Source: Paraspadella gotoi (Eukaryota; Chaetognatha). Taken from it: a stretch of DNA of 64,000 nt. Below the pieces are notes generated by a model. It searched no databases. It saw only the letters and a program-made list of their open reading frames with translations, and was not told where the DNA came from. This document shows, piece after piece, positions 10,780 to 22,943 of this stretch (the stretch's first letter is position 1; the number at the start of each line of letters is the position of its first letter). The stretch spans positions 12,949,039 to 13,013,038 of the forward strand of contig CM119271.1 in assembly GCA_051294375.1 (NCBI GenBank). The letters run 5' to 3'. The translations under genes and the position numbers were made by a program.

Positions 10780-11105
10780 CAGAGGACAGAGAAGAGAGCG
10801 GAGAGAGAGAGACAGAGACTAGGAGGAGAGAGAGAGAGAGAGAACAGAGGAGAGAGAGACAGGAGAACAGAGGACAGAGAGAGTCACAGAAAGACATATG
10901 AAGAAGCGTGATAGAGAACGCGAAGAAGCGCAGAAGAATTGTCCATCCTCTCTGTCTCTCTCTCGTAGATTCCTGTAGCCTGAGGTAGAGAGAGAGGTAG
11001 AGAGAGAGGGAGAGAGAGAGACAGAGACGGAGTGACAATTCTTCTCGCCGTTCTTCGCGTCTCTATCACGTCTATATATTCTTGTGACTCTCTCTCTCTC
11101 TCTCT
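10780..11105. repeat. (GA)n block with a local palindrome
   Basis: GA-rich DNA surrounds a local inverted repeat: GATAGAGAACGCGAAGAAGC...AGAATTGTC (about 10910-10945) is mirrored by GACAATTCTTC...CTTCGCGTCTCTATC (about 11034-11070). The part to the right of the centre continues the sequence that stops at the 9441 gap (CCTGTAGCCTGAGGTAGAGA). Confidence 0.65.
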
Positions 11106-12060
11106 GCCCTGCTCATCTAGATAACTAAACATCTGACAATACAACTTTTACGATATTAATAACCTATTATCAACTAAACTGCATAGCCTAAAAATACATG
11201 ATACTCTAATCTGCTAGTAAACTATGATCATCATAATTACTCAAAATAATGCAAGAATATAAATACACAAATCTTTAATGATAGCAGTTCTTAATCTATA
11301 CATAATACTTACGCAAAAAAGCTGATGCGGCGCAATCACAGAGAGACCGAGACACAGTACGACTAATAGCAACTTTCATTTAACTTCAAAGTTAAGATCT
11401 TATAGCATTAAAGCCGAATTGTGTGCTCTATTCACGCATTGGCTGCAAGTCATGGGCATCCGTGAAGGGGCTCGGTGTCGCCGTTTCGGCGCCGTCCTTC
11501 GGGCTTACCGTCTGTTACATGATGTGAGTCTGATCCGAATATCCAAATGTCCGCTCTTCACTTGTTTGTATTCTCACTTTTTTTTCTGTCTCGACGCGAA
11601 AAAAAGCTTGCGCGGACTCATTAGTAGACAGAGTTAAACATCGGTTCTAACATATCGACGGGGGTCCAGATTCCAAATCGTTAAAGTAATCTGACGACAA
11701 GGCGAGCTTCGTTGAGACAGAAGTCGAAATCGTTAAATGTACCTGACGACCAAGGTATATATGTCAATTAGGTGCCTTCACCTGCCAGGAGAGCGCCATC
11801 TTTACAGCAAAGATTATTCGCTCTCAAATCGAGGCTCCTGTTTAGGGACGCGCTCACAAATTTGTAATTATCAGCTCGGCCAAATCCGACAGTGGGCCCT
11901 GTCTTTAAAGTAGCGCGATCTCTCTATAATCTAACCTCAAGTAAACAAGAACTGGCTTGGCCATACCGAGAGAAAATATCTTCTTAACTATTAGAAACTT
12001 GGTTTTAGCTCGAAATTTGACATAACGTTAGCGCCTCCTCTAAAATTATTTCATTATCAC
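11106..12060. other. AT-rich spacer with a partial module copy
   Basis: The interval 11430-11640 is an error-rich copy of the head of the 29-bp module (ATGGGCATCC, TGAGTCTGA, AATGTCCGCTCTTC, the CGAAAAAAA word), in the same orientation as 9590-9790. The remainder is unassigned AT-rich DNA. Confidence 0.5.
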
Positions 12061-12790
12061 CCGTATTATTACATTCATTCATTCATTCATTCATTCATTT
12101 GATATTCATTCATTCATTCATTCATTCATTTTATCCTCTATTCATTCATTCATTCAATTCAACTCCATATTAAAAACATACAATACATAACACACCTTGG
12201 CATATCGTATCTCATACGTTTATAAATTAAATAAATGTTTGTGAGTTGTTTATTTATTTCAGTTTGTCCATTTCAATCAATAAACACATATTTACTCAAA
12301 TTTCCTTCCTTAAATAATTCTCGTACTGTAACAATTCTTTTATTGTTATAGCATATAACTGAATTCTATCACGAAAATTTTATCTTTTACTCTTAATGAG
12401 TCTCTCGACAAGCTCCATATGATTTTCGAAAGACGCACGACGAACGGACGAAATCGCACAGAGCACGACGACTGTGACCTTCTCTGCAAAAAGCTAATTT
12501 GGCGGTACAACGAAGCCTGAAAACTTTTCCCTTCGTAAGAATAGCAAAAGTTGCCTGAGAGGAAGAGAGTGGAGGGAGAAGGGGAGGAGGAAAGAAGGAA
12601 AGGTCGAGGAAGAGAGTAGAGAGACAATAAGCCAGAAGAGAGTCACTAACGCGAAAAGAATACCTACTGAATCAAGAGTAAGGAGGAAGATGGAAAAGTA
12701 CGAAAGATAAGAAGAACATAAACGTAGATGTAAGGAGTGTACATCTCCCACACCGGGTGAGACAAGCTAAAGACAGAGAGAGAGAGTAGT
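12040..12790 (+). repeat. Noisy copy of 38440-39010
   Basis: (CATT)n at 12070-12155 is followed by TTTATAAATTAAATAAATGT, ATTTTCGAAAGACG, GACTGTGACCTT and a GA/GGGA-rich tail. The same order is at 38440-39010, and inverted at 24000-24530. In this copy the ACG triplet tract is broken by extra bases. Confidence 0.7.
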
Positions 12791-12805
12791 GAGCAGTATG
12801 AGAAG

Positions 12806-13460
12806 CCAAATATCCTAAATCTGATTCTTTGAGAATCTACCAAATCCTAAATCTGAACTCTCCAGAAAATCTACCAAATGCCGTAAACTCAAGATCTCCG
12901 CAAATCTGCCAAAATCCTATAATCTGGTATCTCCCAAATAGCTACAATCCTAATGCTAGTACTTGCAATCTACTATAGAAAGTCCTACATATTACTGATC
13001 TCGTCCAAAAACTACAGAAAGAAGAGAGATCTAAGATCAGACGTCTCCAAAATCTACCGAAATTCCTAATCAGATCCCCAACATTCTACCAAAATCCTAA
13101 GATCATTTGATCTCAAAATCTACTAAATCGCCTAAATCAGTCCCCAAATCGACCAAATCCTAAAGAGACTCCAAATCTACTATCCTGTAATACTGCATGT
13201 TTCTACCAAGTACGCTTACTAGAGTTCCAATCCTATCCCCAAATTCTCCTTCAACCAAACGGCAATGTCCGTCTCCTTCCGCAAGCAGAGACCGAAGAGC
13301 GCGACGTCTTGATATATACGCCTCGCGGGTCGCCAGGCGCCGCGTACGCGCCGGATCGGGAGAGAGAGGTTAGTGAATAAGTGAGCGCGGAATTTAGCGA
13401 GAGAAGAAGAGGAAGGAGAGAAGGACACGAAGTGTGACAGATGCGAAAGAGATGACGATT
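12806..13460 (-). repeat. Module with noisy 29-bp minisatellite, copy 2
   Basis: AAATCTACCAAATCCTAAAT-type units at 12806-13215 lead into CGTCTTGATATATACGCC and a GCGCCGCGTACGCGCC segment, matching the tail of 10605-10750. Indels are frequent, as expected for uncorrected long-read sequence or rapid decay. Confidence 0.65.
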
Positions 13461-15309
13461 CGAGGAAATAGACTCTTGAGACAGCAGAACACGACACAGA
13501 GAGAACATGGTAAGCGCATGATGAGTGACGGAAATAGTCACACAGGCAGATCTGACTCTTTATATAAAGAACTAGTTGGATCCATAAGTAGTCACCTCGT
13601 CGCTCTGATTCCATATCATCGCCTGCCTGATCCGTACCGTCTATCCTTGTCCTTTCCACTCTCTTCCCTGCTTCTGGTTCTTCCTACCTCCCTCTCCTTC
13701 TCTCCTTTACTCTTTTTAGCCGAAAAACTTTTTTTCATTCTAAAAAAAAAAACCCTTAAAACGTTGTTCCTTTGTCTAGATTTTTTTTTTTCTTTCTTCC
13801 TATACTCCCGTCGCATACGAGCAGATTGAGAGACTCTCTCTAACACTCAGGCTACAAGCGAAATTGGATTCGACACCCAGCGACGATGCTTGTAGATGAA
13901 GAGTGATAATTCTTCGAAGCCTCTAAGGTAATCATGAGCTTCAAGACGACGGAAGAGACGAATCACAGACGGAACGATCACGGGAAGCGGAAAGGAGAGA
14001 AGAAGATAGTACCAGAATGAATACCAACTAACACTGTACCCAACGGCACCAGCTCTCGAAAAGCCGGCTGGAATGTGGTGGAAAATACGTTACACCAGTA
14101 CGCGCTGTCGCAAAGGTCGCATTAAAAGGCGCACGTACGTAACTATATACGTCCTAGCAACGGGCAATAAAATCTTTATAGCACTCCCTCACTCCTGAGC
14201 ACATGCATCATTTCTCAAGTTCGGTGGGACCATGCCGACCGTACTGTACATAACTACGTGCGCCGCCCTCACCTCAGCGTTGTAAATGTGCGTCCGAACC
14301 ACACGTAAGCAGTCCCGGCGCGCTCCTGCTGCATAGTCGCACCTTGTACAGGGATCCCGTACGAAACTAAGGAAATTGAAGAGGATAACGCGGGTTGGTT
14401 ACCCAGAGGCGTGGGTATCGATCCGGCTGGAAAAGTTATAGACGGAGCAGAGACGTAGATCGATTAAATGCTGCTCAGAAATCATTGCAATAGGTAGCTA
14501 CGGGAATAAAAGTCTCCACAATAGACGAACCTAACATAGGCGAGACAGAAGACTGCTGACGACTCCTAATATGACGATCTTAGACGAACAAGAACGATCG
14601 GTCAGACCCGAGGACACATGAACGATGCACGATGAAAGGACGACGATACCGACTCGTAGACGATAACGCATACTCGTCTCGCTAACAATACGGCACGATT
14701 ACGCACCGTACTTACCATAGTCTTCTCATACTACCTCGCATTCCACGAAACCATAGGCTCGTATCGATGTTTTCCCTCCTTCCTCCTCGCGTTCTATAAC
14801 CAGTAACGTGAAGCACGCTTGCTGTTTCTTATTCGGTCATTCTCCTCAATCACTACTGTAATTTTCATTATATTGAATATTCCACATTTACTGATAATCC
14901 TTTACTATCGTGCTATACTATCAATTCTAACTTAGCCTAATCCACCCATCGATCCGACCCGGACTGACTCGACACCGACGAAGAATTCTCTTGCTCGACA
15001 CATAATTCCTGTTCTCTCTGTTTGCTTACTTCTAATATCCATCATCATCATACTCTCTCTCTCTTCCCTCTCTCTCTCTCTTCTCTCCCGGAGTCCGCCC
15101 CACTGCTCTCCTATCTCTGCTCCCTTGACCTACTTTCACTCTCCACTCTTCAGCCTTCCTTACACTCCTCCTCCTCCCGTCCCGTTCCTCCTCTCGCATT
15201 CCTCACTCTATCATACCTCCTGATCTCGGGACGCAAAATCATCTTACTCTATATTCTTCCGTCAAGCAAACATGTTCTCCTCTCTCTATCGATAGCAGGT
15301 ATTTTTGGT

Positions 15310-15545
15310 TAATAAATCAGGACAATCAATAAATTCAATGGTAGCCTATCTACGCAAGCCAAATCAAAAAGTCATACATGGAGCCTATCTACCCAAGCAA
15401 ATCAATCAATAAATCAACTGGCAGCTATTACCAAGCAAATAAATCACTTAATTCAATGGTAGCTATCCTACCGACCAAATTCAACAGCGGTTAATCAACT
15501 GAGTAGCCTATCCTACCAAAGCAACAATCACACTTAAATCGACAC
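15310..15545 (+). repeat. Noisy copy of the hairpin minisatellite
   Basis: About five degraded units keep GTAGCCTATC, TACC and AAGCAAAT but with single-base insertions. The hairpin stem is lost in most units. Confidence 0.65.
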
Positions 15546-16559
15546 CACCATATAACGAGAAAATCCCCAACTATCAATAATCTACTGAAGATCGAGTACT
15601 AATAATAAAATCACTAAAGCCGACTCAACTAGCTACAACCATCGACCCCTAGCACAAATAAATCAATCAATTCAATCATTCACTCTCACTCTACTCATCA
15701 CTGATCTGCTAAAGCTCCACTAATGGAATCTCTAAGAGCGATCGCCAGTCAAATGCATCTCAGTCGACCCTCCTCTGCCAATTTATCGCCATCGTCTACT
15801 TAATTGATAAATTTGTTAATTATAGTTGTTTGACATATGTAGACCTAAGTTATTTTCGATATGACATTTCACATGGTTGCTCTCGTCTTCACTGCACCCC
15901 GATTCTCCTGCACTTCATACATACTGGAATCACTCGACTCATGAGCGAACAAAGCACTCAACTGGGACGCCTCTGAGCTCTCCGGCTCTGTCCGACCCTC
16001 GACCTGCAAAATTCTCTCTCTCTCTCTCTCTCTCATACTCTCTCTCTCTGTGCGAGTCTCTCTCACTGAGAAGCGACTAACATAACGGACGGCAGTGTAT
16101 ACAGCGCGCTCCATAACACGCGAACAAGATCTTTTTTTCGTTTGCCCTCTCCCGTCGCTAGTGCGACTGGGTTCCGATTAATTGAGTTGTTTCGGAAGAG
16201 GGGATAGCAACTGGAGCATTCGTCGATAAAAGACAGACGAGAGTACATCGTCGTCCCATCGGTCAGTACGTACGAAGAAAGGAATCTATTGAGCAACAAA
16301 GGACAATCGCCGTTCGAACTTTAAGCGGAAATTGCAGATAACGGTTCATCGTATGGAGATAAATAGGCGTCGTCGTCTTCAGATTGTAGCCATCGGTCTA
16401 GTGTCCCGTTTCGCATTCAATTTAAGCACCGGTTCAAATTAGTCGTCGTCGTCGTCCCGTCGTCGTCGATCGTCATATTTTAATTTCATTCCTTTTGCCA
16501 CATCGTTATACGTCGTTGTCCTTGATGCGTCGTCGTCGTCGTCTCGTTGGAAATCATTG

Positions 16560-16819
16560 TTCCTCCAAATGGACAAAGAGGGACATGAGAGAGAGAGACC
16601 CGAGAGAGAGAGAAGGCAGAAGGTCAAGAGGAAGAAGAGACCGAGAAAGAAAGAGGAACAAGAGAAAGAAAGTGAAAGAAAGAAAGAAGAAAGAAAGAGA
16701 AAGAAAGAAAGGAAGAGAGAGAGAAAGAGAGGAAGAGGAGAGAGACGAGATATAGGACGAGAAGAGAGGAAGAGAGAGAAAGAGAAGAGAGAGAGGAAGA
16801 GTAGACGAGAGAGAGGGAT

Positions 16820-16850
<31 letters not shown>

Positions 16851-17165
16851 GCCAAAAAGAAGACAAGAAAGATGAGAGAAAACAGAGAGAGAGAGAGAGA
16901 GAACAGAGAGAGAGAGAGTGAAGAGAAGAGAGAAAGGAGAAAGGAGGAAGAGAGAGAAGAGAGAGAGAGAGAGAAAGAGAGAGACGAGAGGAAAGAAAAG
17001 AGAGAGAGAGAGAGAAGAGAGGAAGGAGAAGAGAAACAGAAGAGAAAGAGAGAGAGAGAGAGAAGAGAAAGAGAGAGAGAAGAGAGAGAGAGCAGAGAGA
17101 GAGAGAAGGAGAGAGAGGAGAGTTGATAGAAAGGAAGAAAGAGGAGAATTGAGAAGAGAGGAGAT
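16560..17165 (+). repeat. Long imperfect (GA)n tract
   Basis: About 600 bases of GA, GAA, GGA and AGAAAG steps. Arg/Glu/Lys-rich frames on the plus strand and Ser/Leu-rich frames on the minus strand are translations of the repeat. It sits where the other copy has the 716-base gap. Confidence 0.9.
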
Positions 17166-17639
17166 TCTCCTTTAAGTCTCATCGACTTTCGCCCTATAAT
17201 TATAATTTGTCAACGTTCGCTACAACGCTAACACTAAACTTCAGTGGGACGAAAGGGAGAGGAGAGACGGACGACGGTGAGGAAGAGAAGCGAGATTAGA
17301 GGAAGAGAGAGAGACAGAGATAGAGAGAGACAGAGACAAAGAGACGCTTTTGATTATATTTCCCTGTGGCGTTTAAACTGTTACAGGTTTATATTTTGGA
17401 CAAGCGATTATGTTGTCATTCACGCTGTTGCGTGTTGTTTTGTTGTTGTTTATATTTAGGCATACTTTGCCTCCGTCGTCGCGTCGTCGTCGTCGTCGTC
17501 GTCCTTGAAAAGTCATTACAATAGACGAGGTTGATCAGTGACAAGAGTCGCTTTTCGGGGCGGAAATTCCTGTTTTAGCCTGAGCCGGTAGAGAGAGAGG
17601 GCGAGTCAGATAGAGGTGAGCGAGACGAGACAAGGAGCG

Positions 17640-17737
17640 CCCAGTGACATTCTTTCCTTCTTCCCCGGGCGTTTCTTCGCGTCTCTATCACTGTCTATAT
17701 TTCTTTGTGACTCTCTCTCTCTCTGTCTCTGTATCTG

Positions 17738-17774
<37 letters not shown>

Positions 17775-18870
17775 GGTCTCTCTCCTTCTCTCTCTCTCTC
17801 GCTAATTNNNNNNNNNNNNNNNNNNNNNNNNNCCCGCCATAAAACCTTCTCCGACCGGCGGAGGGCGCTGCGACCCGCGACGCGTAAATCAACGTCGACG
17901 CCTTCGTCGCTTGAAGGGAGACGGACTTGCATTTGGTGGAGGAGATTTGGGGATCAGATTTAGGATTTAGTAGATTTGGAGATCAGATTAAGGATTTAGT
18001 AGATTTGGAGATCTCATTTAGGATTTGGTAGATTTGGGGATCTGATTTAGGATTTAGTAGATTTGGGGATCTGATTTAGGATTTGGTAGATTTGGGGATC
18101 TGATTTAGGATTTGGTAGATTTGGAGATCAGATTTAGGATTTGGTAGATTTGGAGATCAGATTTAGGATTTAGTAGATTTGAAGATCAGATTTAGGTTAT
18201 GGTAGATTTGGGGATCAGATTTAGGATTTGGCAGATTTGGAGATCTGATTTAGGATTTGGTAGATTTAAAGATCAGATTTAGGATTTGGTAGATTTGGAG
18301 ATCTGATTTAGGATTTGGTAGATTTGGAGATCTGATTTAGGATTTGGTAGATTTGGAGATCTGATTTAGGATTTGGTAGATTTGGAGATCAGGTTAACAA
18401 AGATTTGGTAGATTTGGGAATTTGGCAGTTTTGTGATTAGGTAGACAAAATATTTGGTTAGATTTGGGGTTTCAGTTAGATTTAGGATTTGGTAGATTTA
18501 GGGATCAGATTAAACGAAGGATTCGGGGATCAATTGGACCAAACGATTTAGAATATTTGGGGATCGTCCTCAGGTGGACCAAGATTTGGTCTCTCTCTTC
18601 GTTTCGCTTTGAAATCTCTTTTTCTGACCCGCGATTTACTTAATTTGCGAATTTTTTTCGCTCGAACGAAAAAAAAAGTGAGAATAAAGGAAGAGCGGAC
18701 ATTGGATTATTTCAGACTCACCCATTAACGCTAACCCGGCGCCCAACGCCACCGCCCCTTCCGGATGCCCATCCTTTGCCTCTAATGCAACAATTCGTCT
18801 TTTTATGCTTTAAATCTTAACTTTAAGTTAAATGAAATTGCTTGTCGTCTTGTCTCGCTCTCTGGTATTC
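17640..18870 (+). repeat. Module with clean 29-bp minisatellite, inverted copy
   Basis: A CGACCCGCGACGCGTAAATC head (about 17870) leads into a 29-bp array at 17944-18540, whose unit contains GATTTAGGATTTGGTAGATT followed by TGGAGATCT or TGGGGATCA. The array has about 16 well-kept units and then a degenerate end. It is followed by TCGCTCGAACGAAAA and CGGCGCCCAACGCCACCGCC (about 18738). It is the reverse complement of 9570-10750. N runs from 17808 to 17832. Confidence 0.85.
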
Positions 18871-19145
18871 CCTCACTTTTTTGGGTTATTTATTTATTAA
18901 ACTCTTCATTAAATATTTTTTTATTTATTTATATTTTTTATATTTATTCATTTACTCATTAATTCATGTATTTTTTTCATTTAGTTATATATTTATTTAT
19001 TAATTTTTGTCCTCGACATCGATTCGATGGGAGAAACAAATTAACGAACGATCGGTCATCGACCAATCCGGCAACCAAATAGCAAACCAGAACTGAAAAG
19101 GCGCAAACGTTGGCAGAAAAAAAAAGGCCTCTGGGTTTCCAGTTG

Positions 19146-19183
<38 letters not shown>

Positions 19184-19495
19184 CTCCTCCTCCTTTCCTC
19201 CCTCCCCCTTTTCCAGTTTTTATTTTCTCATTATTTTTTTTTTTAAATAAAAAAAAAATGCAAATCAGTTTTTGTTCATTTTTTTTTTGGTTTCCGTCGA
19301 AACGAAAAATAAAAATTTAAAATCCGTGGCGCTAATTAAATTCTTCGCCGGAAGAGATGGCGTCGTATTGACGAAGGATTACGAAAGGTGGCGCCAAATC
19401 AATGGCGCTGATGTGACTTTAATTATAGATGGCGTTCTACGGACAAAAGAGGGGGTCATTCCAAGTTAGAGAGACGGCGTTTTTGTCTAAATGTC
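18871..19495. other. AT-rich and CTCCTC-rich spacer
   Basis: ATTT/TTTA runs at 18890-19010, a CTCCTC-rich pyrimidine tract at 19145-19210, then a segment with recurrent GGCG words (GATGGCGTC, GGTGGCGCC, AATGGCGCTGATG, GATGGCGTTC) at 19320-19440. A 65-codon frame there has no recognised family and begins at a non-ATG codon. Confidence 0.4.
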
Positions 19496-19499
19496 ATGG

Positions 19500-20137
19500 C
19501 GTTATTCATTCATTCATTCATTCATTCATTCATTCATTCATATCATTCCATTCATTCATTCAATTTCTTCATTCATCATTCATTCATCTCATATCATTCA
19601 TTCATTCATTCATTCAATCCTTCATGTCATTCAATCACTCATATCATTTCATTCATTCATATCATTCATTCATTCATTCATTCATTCATTCCATTTTATT
19701 CATTCATTTCATTTATTCATTCATCACTCATCTTCTTCATTCATTCATTCATTCATTCATTCAATTCATTCATTCATTCATTATTCATTAATTCATGTCA
19801 TCATTCAATTGCATATGTCATTCATTTTAGTTTTTATGTTTGATTATTTTCTATACCTATATCCTGCTGCCGAGGGTCGCGCGTTCTGAAGCGGCCGGGT
19901 CGGCCGTTGGAATGAACTGCAGGACGCAAAGATTCCTAAATTTGAATTTTTTAANNNNNNNNNNNNNNNNNNNNNNNNNNNNNNNNNNNATTCATTAATT
20001 CATTCATTCATTCATTCATTCATTCATTTTTAGTTTTTATGTTTATTATTTTCTATACCTGCGAGGGTCGCGCGTTCGAGGCGTCGGCCGTTGGATGAAC
20101 TGCAAGGAGCAAAGATTCCTAAATTTTGATTTTTTAG

Positions 20138-20140
<3 letters not shown>
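19500..20140 (+). repeat. (CATT)n tracts with a duplicated flank
   Basis: (CATT)n spans 19500-19800 and 19990-20028. The flank TTAGTTTTTATGTTT...GAGGGTCGCGCGTTC...GATTCCTAAAT occurs at 19828-19955 and again at 20030-20140, separated by a 35-N gap (19955-19989). One copy has extra bases, so this may be one locus assembled twice. Confidence 0.8.
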
Positions 20141-20172
<32 letters not shown>

Positions 20173-20460
20173 NNNNNNNNNNNNNNNNNNNNNNNNNNNN
20201 NNNNNNNNNNNNNNNNNNNNNNNNNNNNNNNNNNNNNNNNNNNNNNNNNNNNNNNNNNNNNNNNNNNNNNNNNNNNNNNNNNNNNNNNNNNNNNNNNNNN
20301 NNNNNNNNNNNNNNNNNNNNNNNNNNNNNNNNNNNNNNNNNNNNNNNNNNNNNNNNNNNNNNNNNNNNNNNNNNNNNNNNNNNNNNNNNNNNNNNNNNNN
20401 NNNNNNNNNNNNNNNNNNNNNNNNNNNNNNNNNNNNNNNNNNNNNNNNNNNNNNNNNNNN
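20173..20460. other. Assembly gap (288 N)
   Basis: (CT)n lies on the left and GAGAGA on the right, so the two sides carry opposite strands of the dinucleotide. The gap must hold a CT-to-GA switch or an inverted misjoin. Confidence 0.9.
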
Positions 20461-20670
20461 GAGAGAAAAAAAGGAACCATCTCCACTCATCTGGCAGATG
20501 GAATTGGCGATTGCATTGATTCCCGCCTTCGTTATGACGTTGTTGTCGTCGTTGTTGTTGTTGTTGTTGTTGTGATGGTGGCGTCTGTTTCTGCGTCTTC
20601 AAAGGATACAAGAGGGAAAGTAATTCCATCTTTAATTCTTTTTTAATCGTTTTCTTTTATTTCTTTTTTT
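20461..20670. other. Short unique stretch with (GTT)n/(CAA)n
   Basis: On the minus strand a CAA run gives a glutamine stretch followed by complex residues (QCNRQFHLPDEW). No start, splice pair or family was established, so it is not called as a gene. Confidence 0.3.
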
Positions 20671-21060
20671 TAGTTGTGCCGCTTGTACTCGCGGAGCAAC
20701 TCTATGTTATATAAATTACTTTTCGGTTTGTCTGTCAGTCTGTCTGTCAGTCGATATGTCTGTCCAACTTAACTCGCTTATATAGTTAGTTTCTCATTTG
20801 TTAAGACAAGAAAAAATCTCAAATCTAAGGGACTGCAGGACTGCTAGCGCTGCCTCCAGGAAATATTTAAAACTATAAAGAATTAAAGACAGAATTTTGA
20901 TTCAGTGCATGTCATAAATACAAGGGCTAAGACAGTTTTTTAGTCATTTTATGTCATGTCATGTCATGTCATGTTACGTCATATCATGTGATCAAAGGGA
21001 AAAACACATGAAAATAAAGTCACTGCGGCGCAACACATTGGAATCACCGTTCTTGTTTTT
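20671..21060 (+). repeat. Dispersed repeat family, copy d (longest)
   Basis: This shows the fullest structure: T-run, TAGTTGTGCC head, GTCTGTCAGTC-rich segment, CTCATTTGTTAAGACA, CTATAAAGAATTAAAGACAG, five ATGTC pentamers, GATCAAAGGGAAAA, then AAAGTCACTGCGGCGCAACA and CATTGGAATCACC. It lies just outside the left arm of the large palindrome. Confidence 0.7.
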
Positions 21061-21123
21061 CTTTTTCCTTTCTCCGCCTCTCATTAACGTCTTCGGTCTT
21101 TTATGTCTCTCTCTTTCTCTCTC

Positions 21124-21154
<31 letters not shown>

Positions 21155-21424
21155 NNNNNNNNNNNNNNNNNNNNNNNNNTTTCCCGCGCCCCCGGTAACT
21201 TCTAGATCCGGGCGGCGTTATATCTACGTAATAAAGTGATTACGAAGTGATTTGACTGAATAAAGATTTAAAAAGTTTAAAAAAAGAGTTTAAACAAGTG
21301 AACGATGATTCCCAGAAGAGCAAAACGGATTAAAAAGTGAAGAACATTCACGAAGAATTCAGGGAAAAATAAATTTTTACGGTTCGTTAAGGTTTTGGAA
21401 AGGAATTAAACGCAAGGTGTGTGT

Positions 21425-21426
<2 letters not shown>

Positions 21427-21521
<95 letters not shown>

Positions 21522-21523
21522 GA
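21427..21523 (+). repeat. (GA)n tract
   Basis: Nearly perfect GA repeat following GTGTGTGA. Its inverted partner (CT ending in CACACA) is at 41258-41340. Confidence 0.95.
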
Positions 21524-22499
21524 CTATAGTAAATAAAGTAGTCGAATTCGAAAAAAATCAGCGCGCGGAATCGATAAAAAAAATGAAATAATAAGAAATG
21601 CGGGAAAAAACTTAAAAAAGATTAAAGACTTTAGTCTTCTTTCTCTCTGTCTCTTTCTCTCGTCGGCTCGTTCTCTCTCTCTATCTCTCTTCTCTCTCCT
21701 CTCTCTGCTCTCTCTCTCGTCTCTTCTCCTCTCTCTCCTCTCTTTTTCTCCTCTTCTTCTTATCAATCCAACCGTCAAAGACGGGCAGAATTGGCTCAAA
21801 CTCGTCTTTTGGCGTTTTCATCGAAAATTTTTTAAATATTTTTTTTAAATTTTCTCTTCTTCCTTTTTTTTAAAATTCATTCACTGTCGTATTTTAATCT
21901 CTTATTACATTCATTACCTCGTTCATTTTCCTTATTTGTTCACTAAATTAATTCCAATCGTTCGTTCATTACTTCATTCATTTATTTCCTTAAATCATTC
22001 ATCTTTTTCAGTTTTCTTCTGTGTTGGTCGTCGTCGTGTCTCCGTCGTTGTCGTCCGTCGTCGTCGGTCCGTCCGTCGGTCGTCGTCGTCGTCCGTCCGC
22101 GTCGTCCGTCGTCCGCTTCGAAAACCTTGACACCTTTCGTCTGCTTCGCGATTCACCACGATTCGCGAATTCACGACTCTTAATCTTCACTGAAAATCTT
22201 TTACATTCACAGAAACACGTGGCCTGTCGAGACTTGACAGTGAAATTCACTGCGCTCCTCACTATCTCCCTCCTCTCGGTCCTCGTCTCCTCTATCCTCT
22301 CTCTGCCCTCTCTCTTCTCTTGGACGTCCGTGAAAGACTCACCAAAAAAAGAATTCACTCTTCGCGATTCCAAAAGGAAAAGACGAAACTCTCGTCGGTC
22401 AAGGTCAGTCCGGTCTTGTCGGTAAAGTCGGTCAGTCGTCGTCGGGGGCGGCTATTTTCGGGGAGAGAGAGAGAAAGAGAAAGAAAGAAATAAGCCCTA

Positions 22500-22541
22500 A
22501 GAGAGAAGAAGAGAGAGACAGTGACAAACACAGAGAAAAGA

Positions 22542-22600
<59 letters not shown>

Positions 22601-22750
22601 AGAGAAGAAGAGAGAGAAGAAGAGAGAGGATATGAATTAAAGTAAAAGGAGATGAGTACGCCTTATAGTAACAGGAAGGAAACGAGAAAAGGAAATTGGT
22701 AATGAATAATAATCGAAGGAGAAAGTAGGATTATGAATAAATTAAAAAAG

Positions 22751-22824
<74 letters not shown>

Positions 22825-22943
22825 AATGAATTAAGTAAAAGGAGATGAGTACGCCTTATAGTAGGAAGGAAACGAGAAAAGGAAATTGGTAATGGAATAA
22901 TATCGAAGGAGAAAGTAAGGATTATGAATAAATTAAAAAGAAA

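Larger units (their letters stand above)
13640..17600 (+). repeat. Error-rich direct copy of 2430-9450 lacking the LINE block
   Basis: Anchors in order: 13700-13830 matches 2575-2690; 14370-15030 matches 2880-3420; 15230-15545 matches 7090-7340; 16310-16560 matches 7965-8255; 17165-17600 matches 9010-9430. Insertions and substitutions are scattered evenly. The stretch 13840-14370 is longer than its counterpart and has no other identity. Confidence 0.75.

Noticed and set aside
16439-17182. Ser/Leu-rich (minus) and Arg/Glu/Lys-rich (plus) open frames up to 247 codons
   Set aside because: They are translations of a (GA)n/(CT)n microsatellite on both strands. Similar frames occur at every GA tract, with no splice or start context.
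17944-18540. 29-bp periodic array that could be mistaken for a CRISPR array
   Set aside because: Units are contiguous with no unique spacers. The window is eukaryotic in character and has no cas-like gene.
19272-19469. 65-codon frame with the complex C-terminus YERWRQINGADVTLI
   Set aside because: It has no ATG at its start, no recognised family and lies next to CATT tracts. The GGCG word recurrence suggests a short repeat instead.
19429-19889. His/Ser/Phe/Ile-rich open frames of 115-132 codons
   Set aside because: All three frames are open because the sequence is (CATT)n; the peptides simply repeat HSFI.
20461-20629. Minus-strand glutamine-rich exon (QQQ run then QCNRQFHLPDEW)
   Set aside because: The Q run is a CAA microsatellite next to a 288-N gap. 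No acceptor/donor pair or homologous family could be established.
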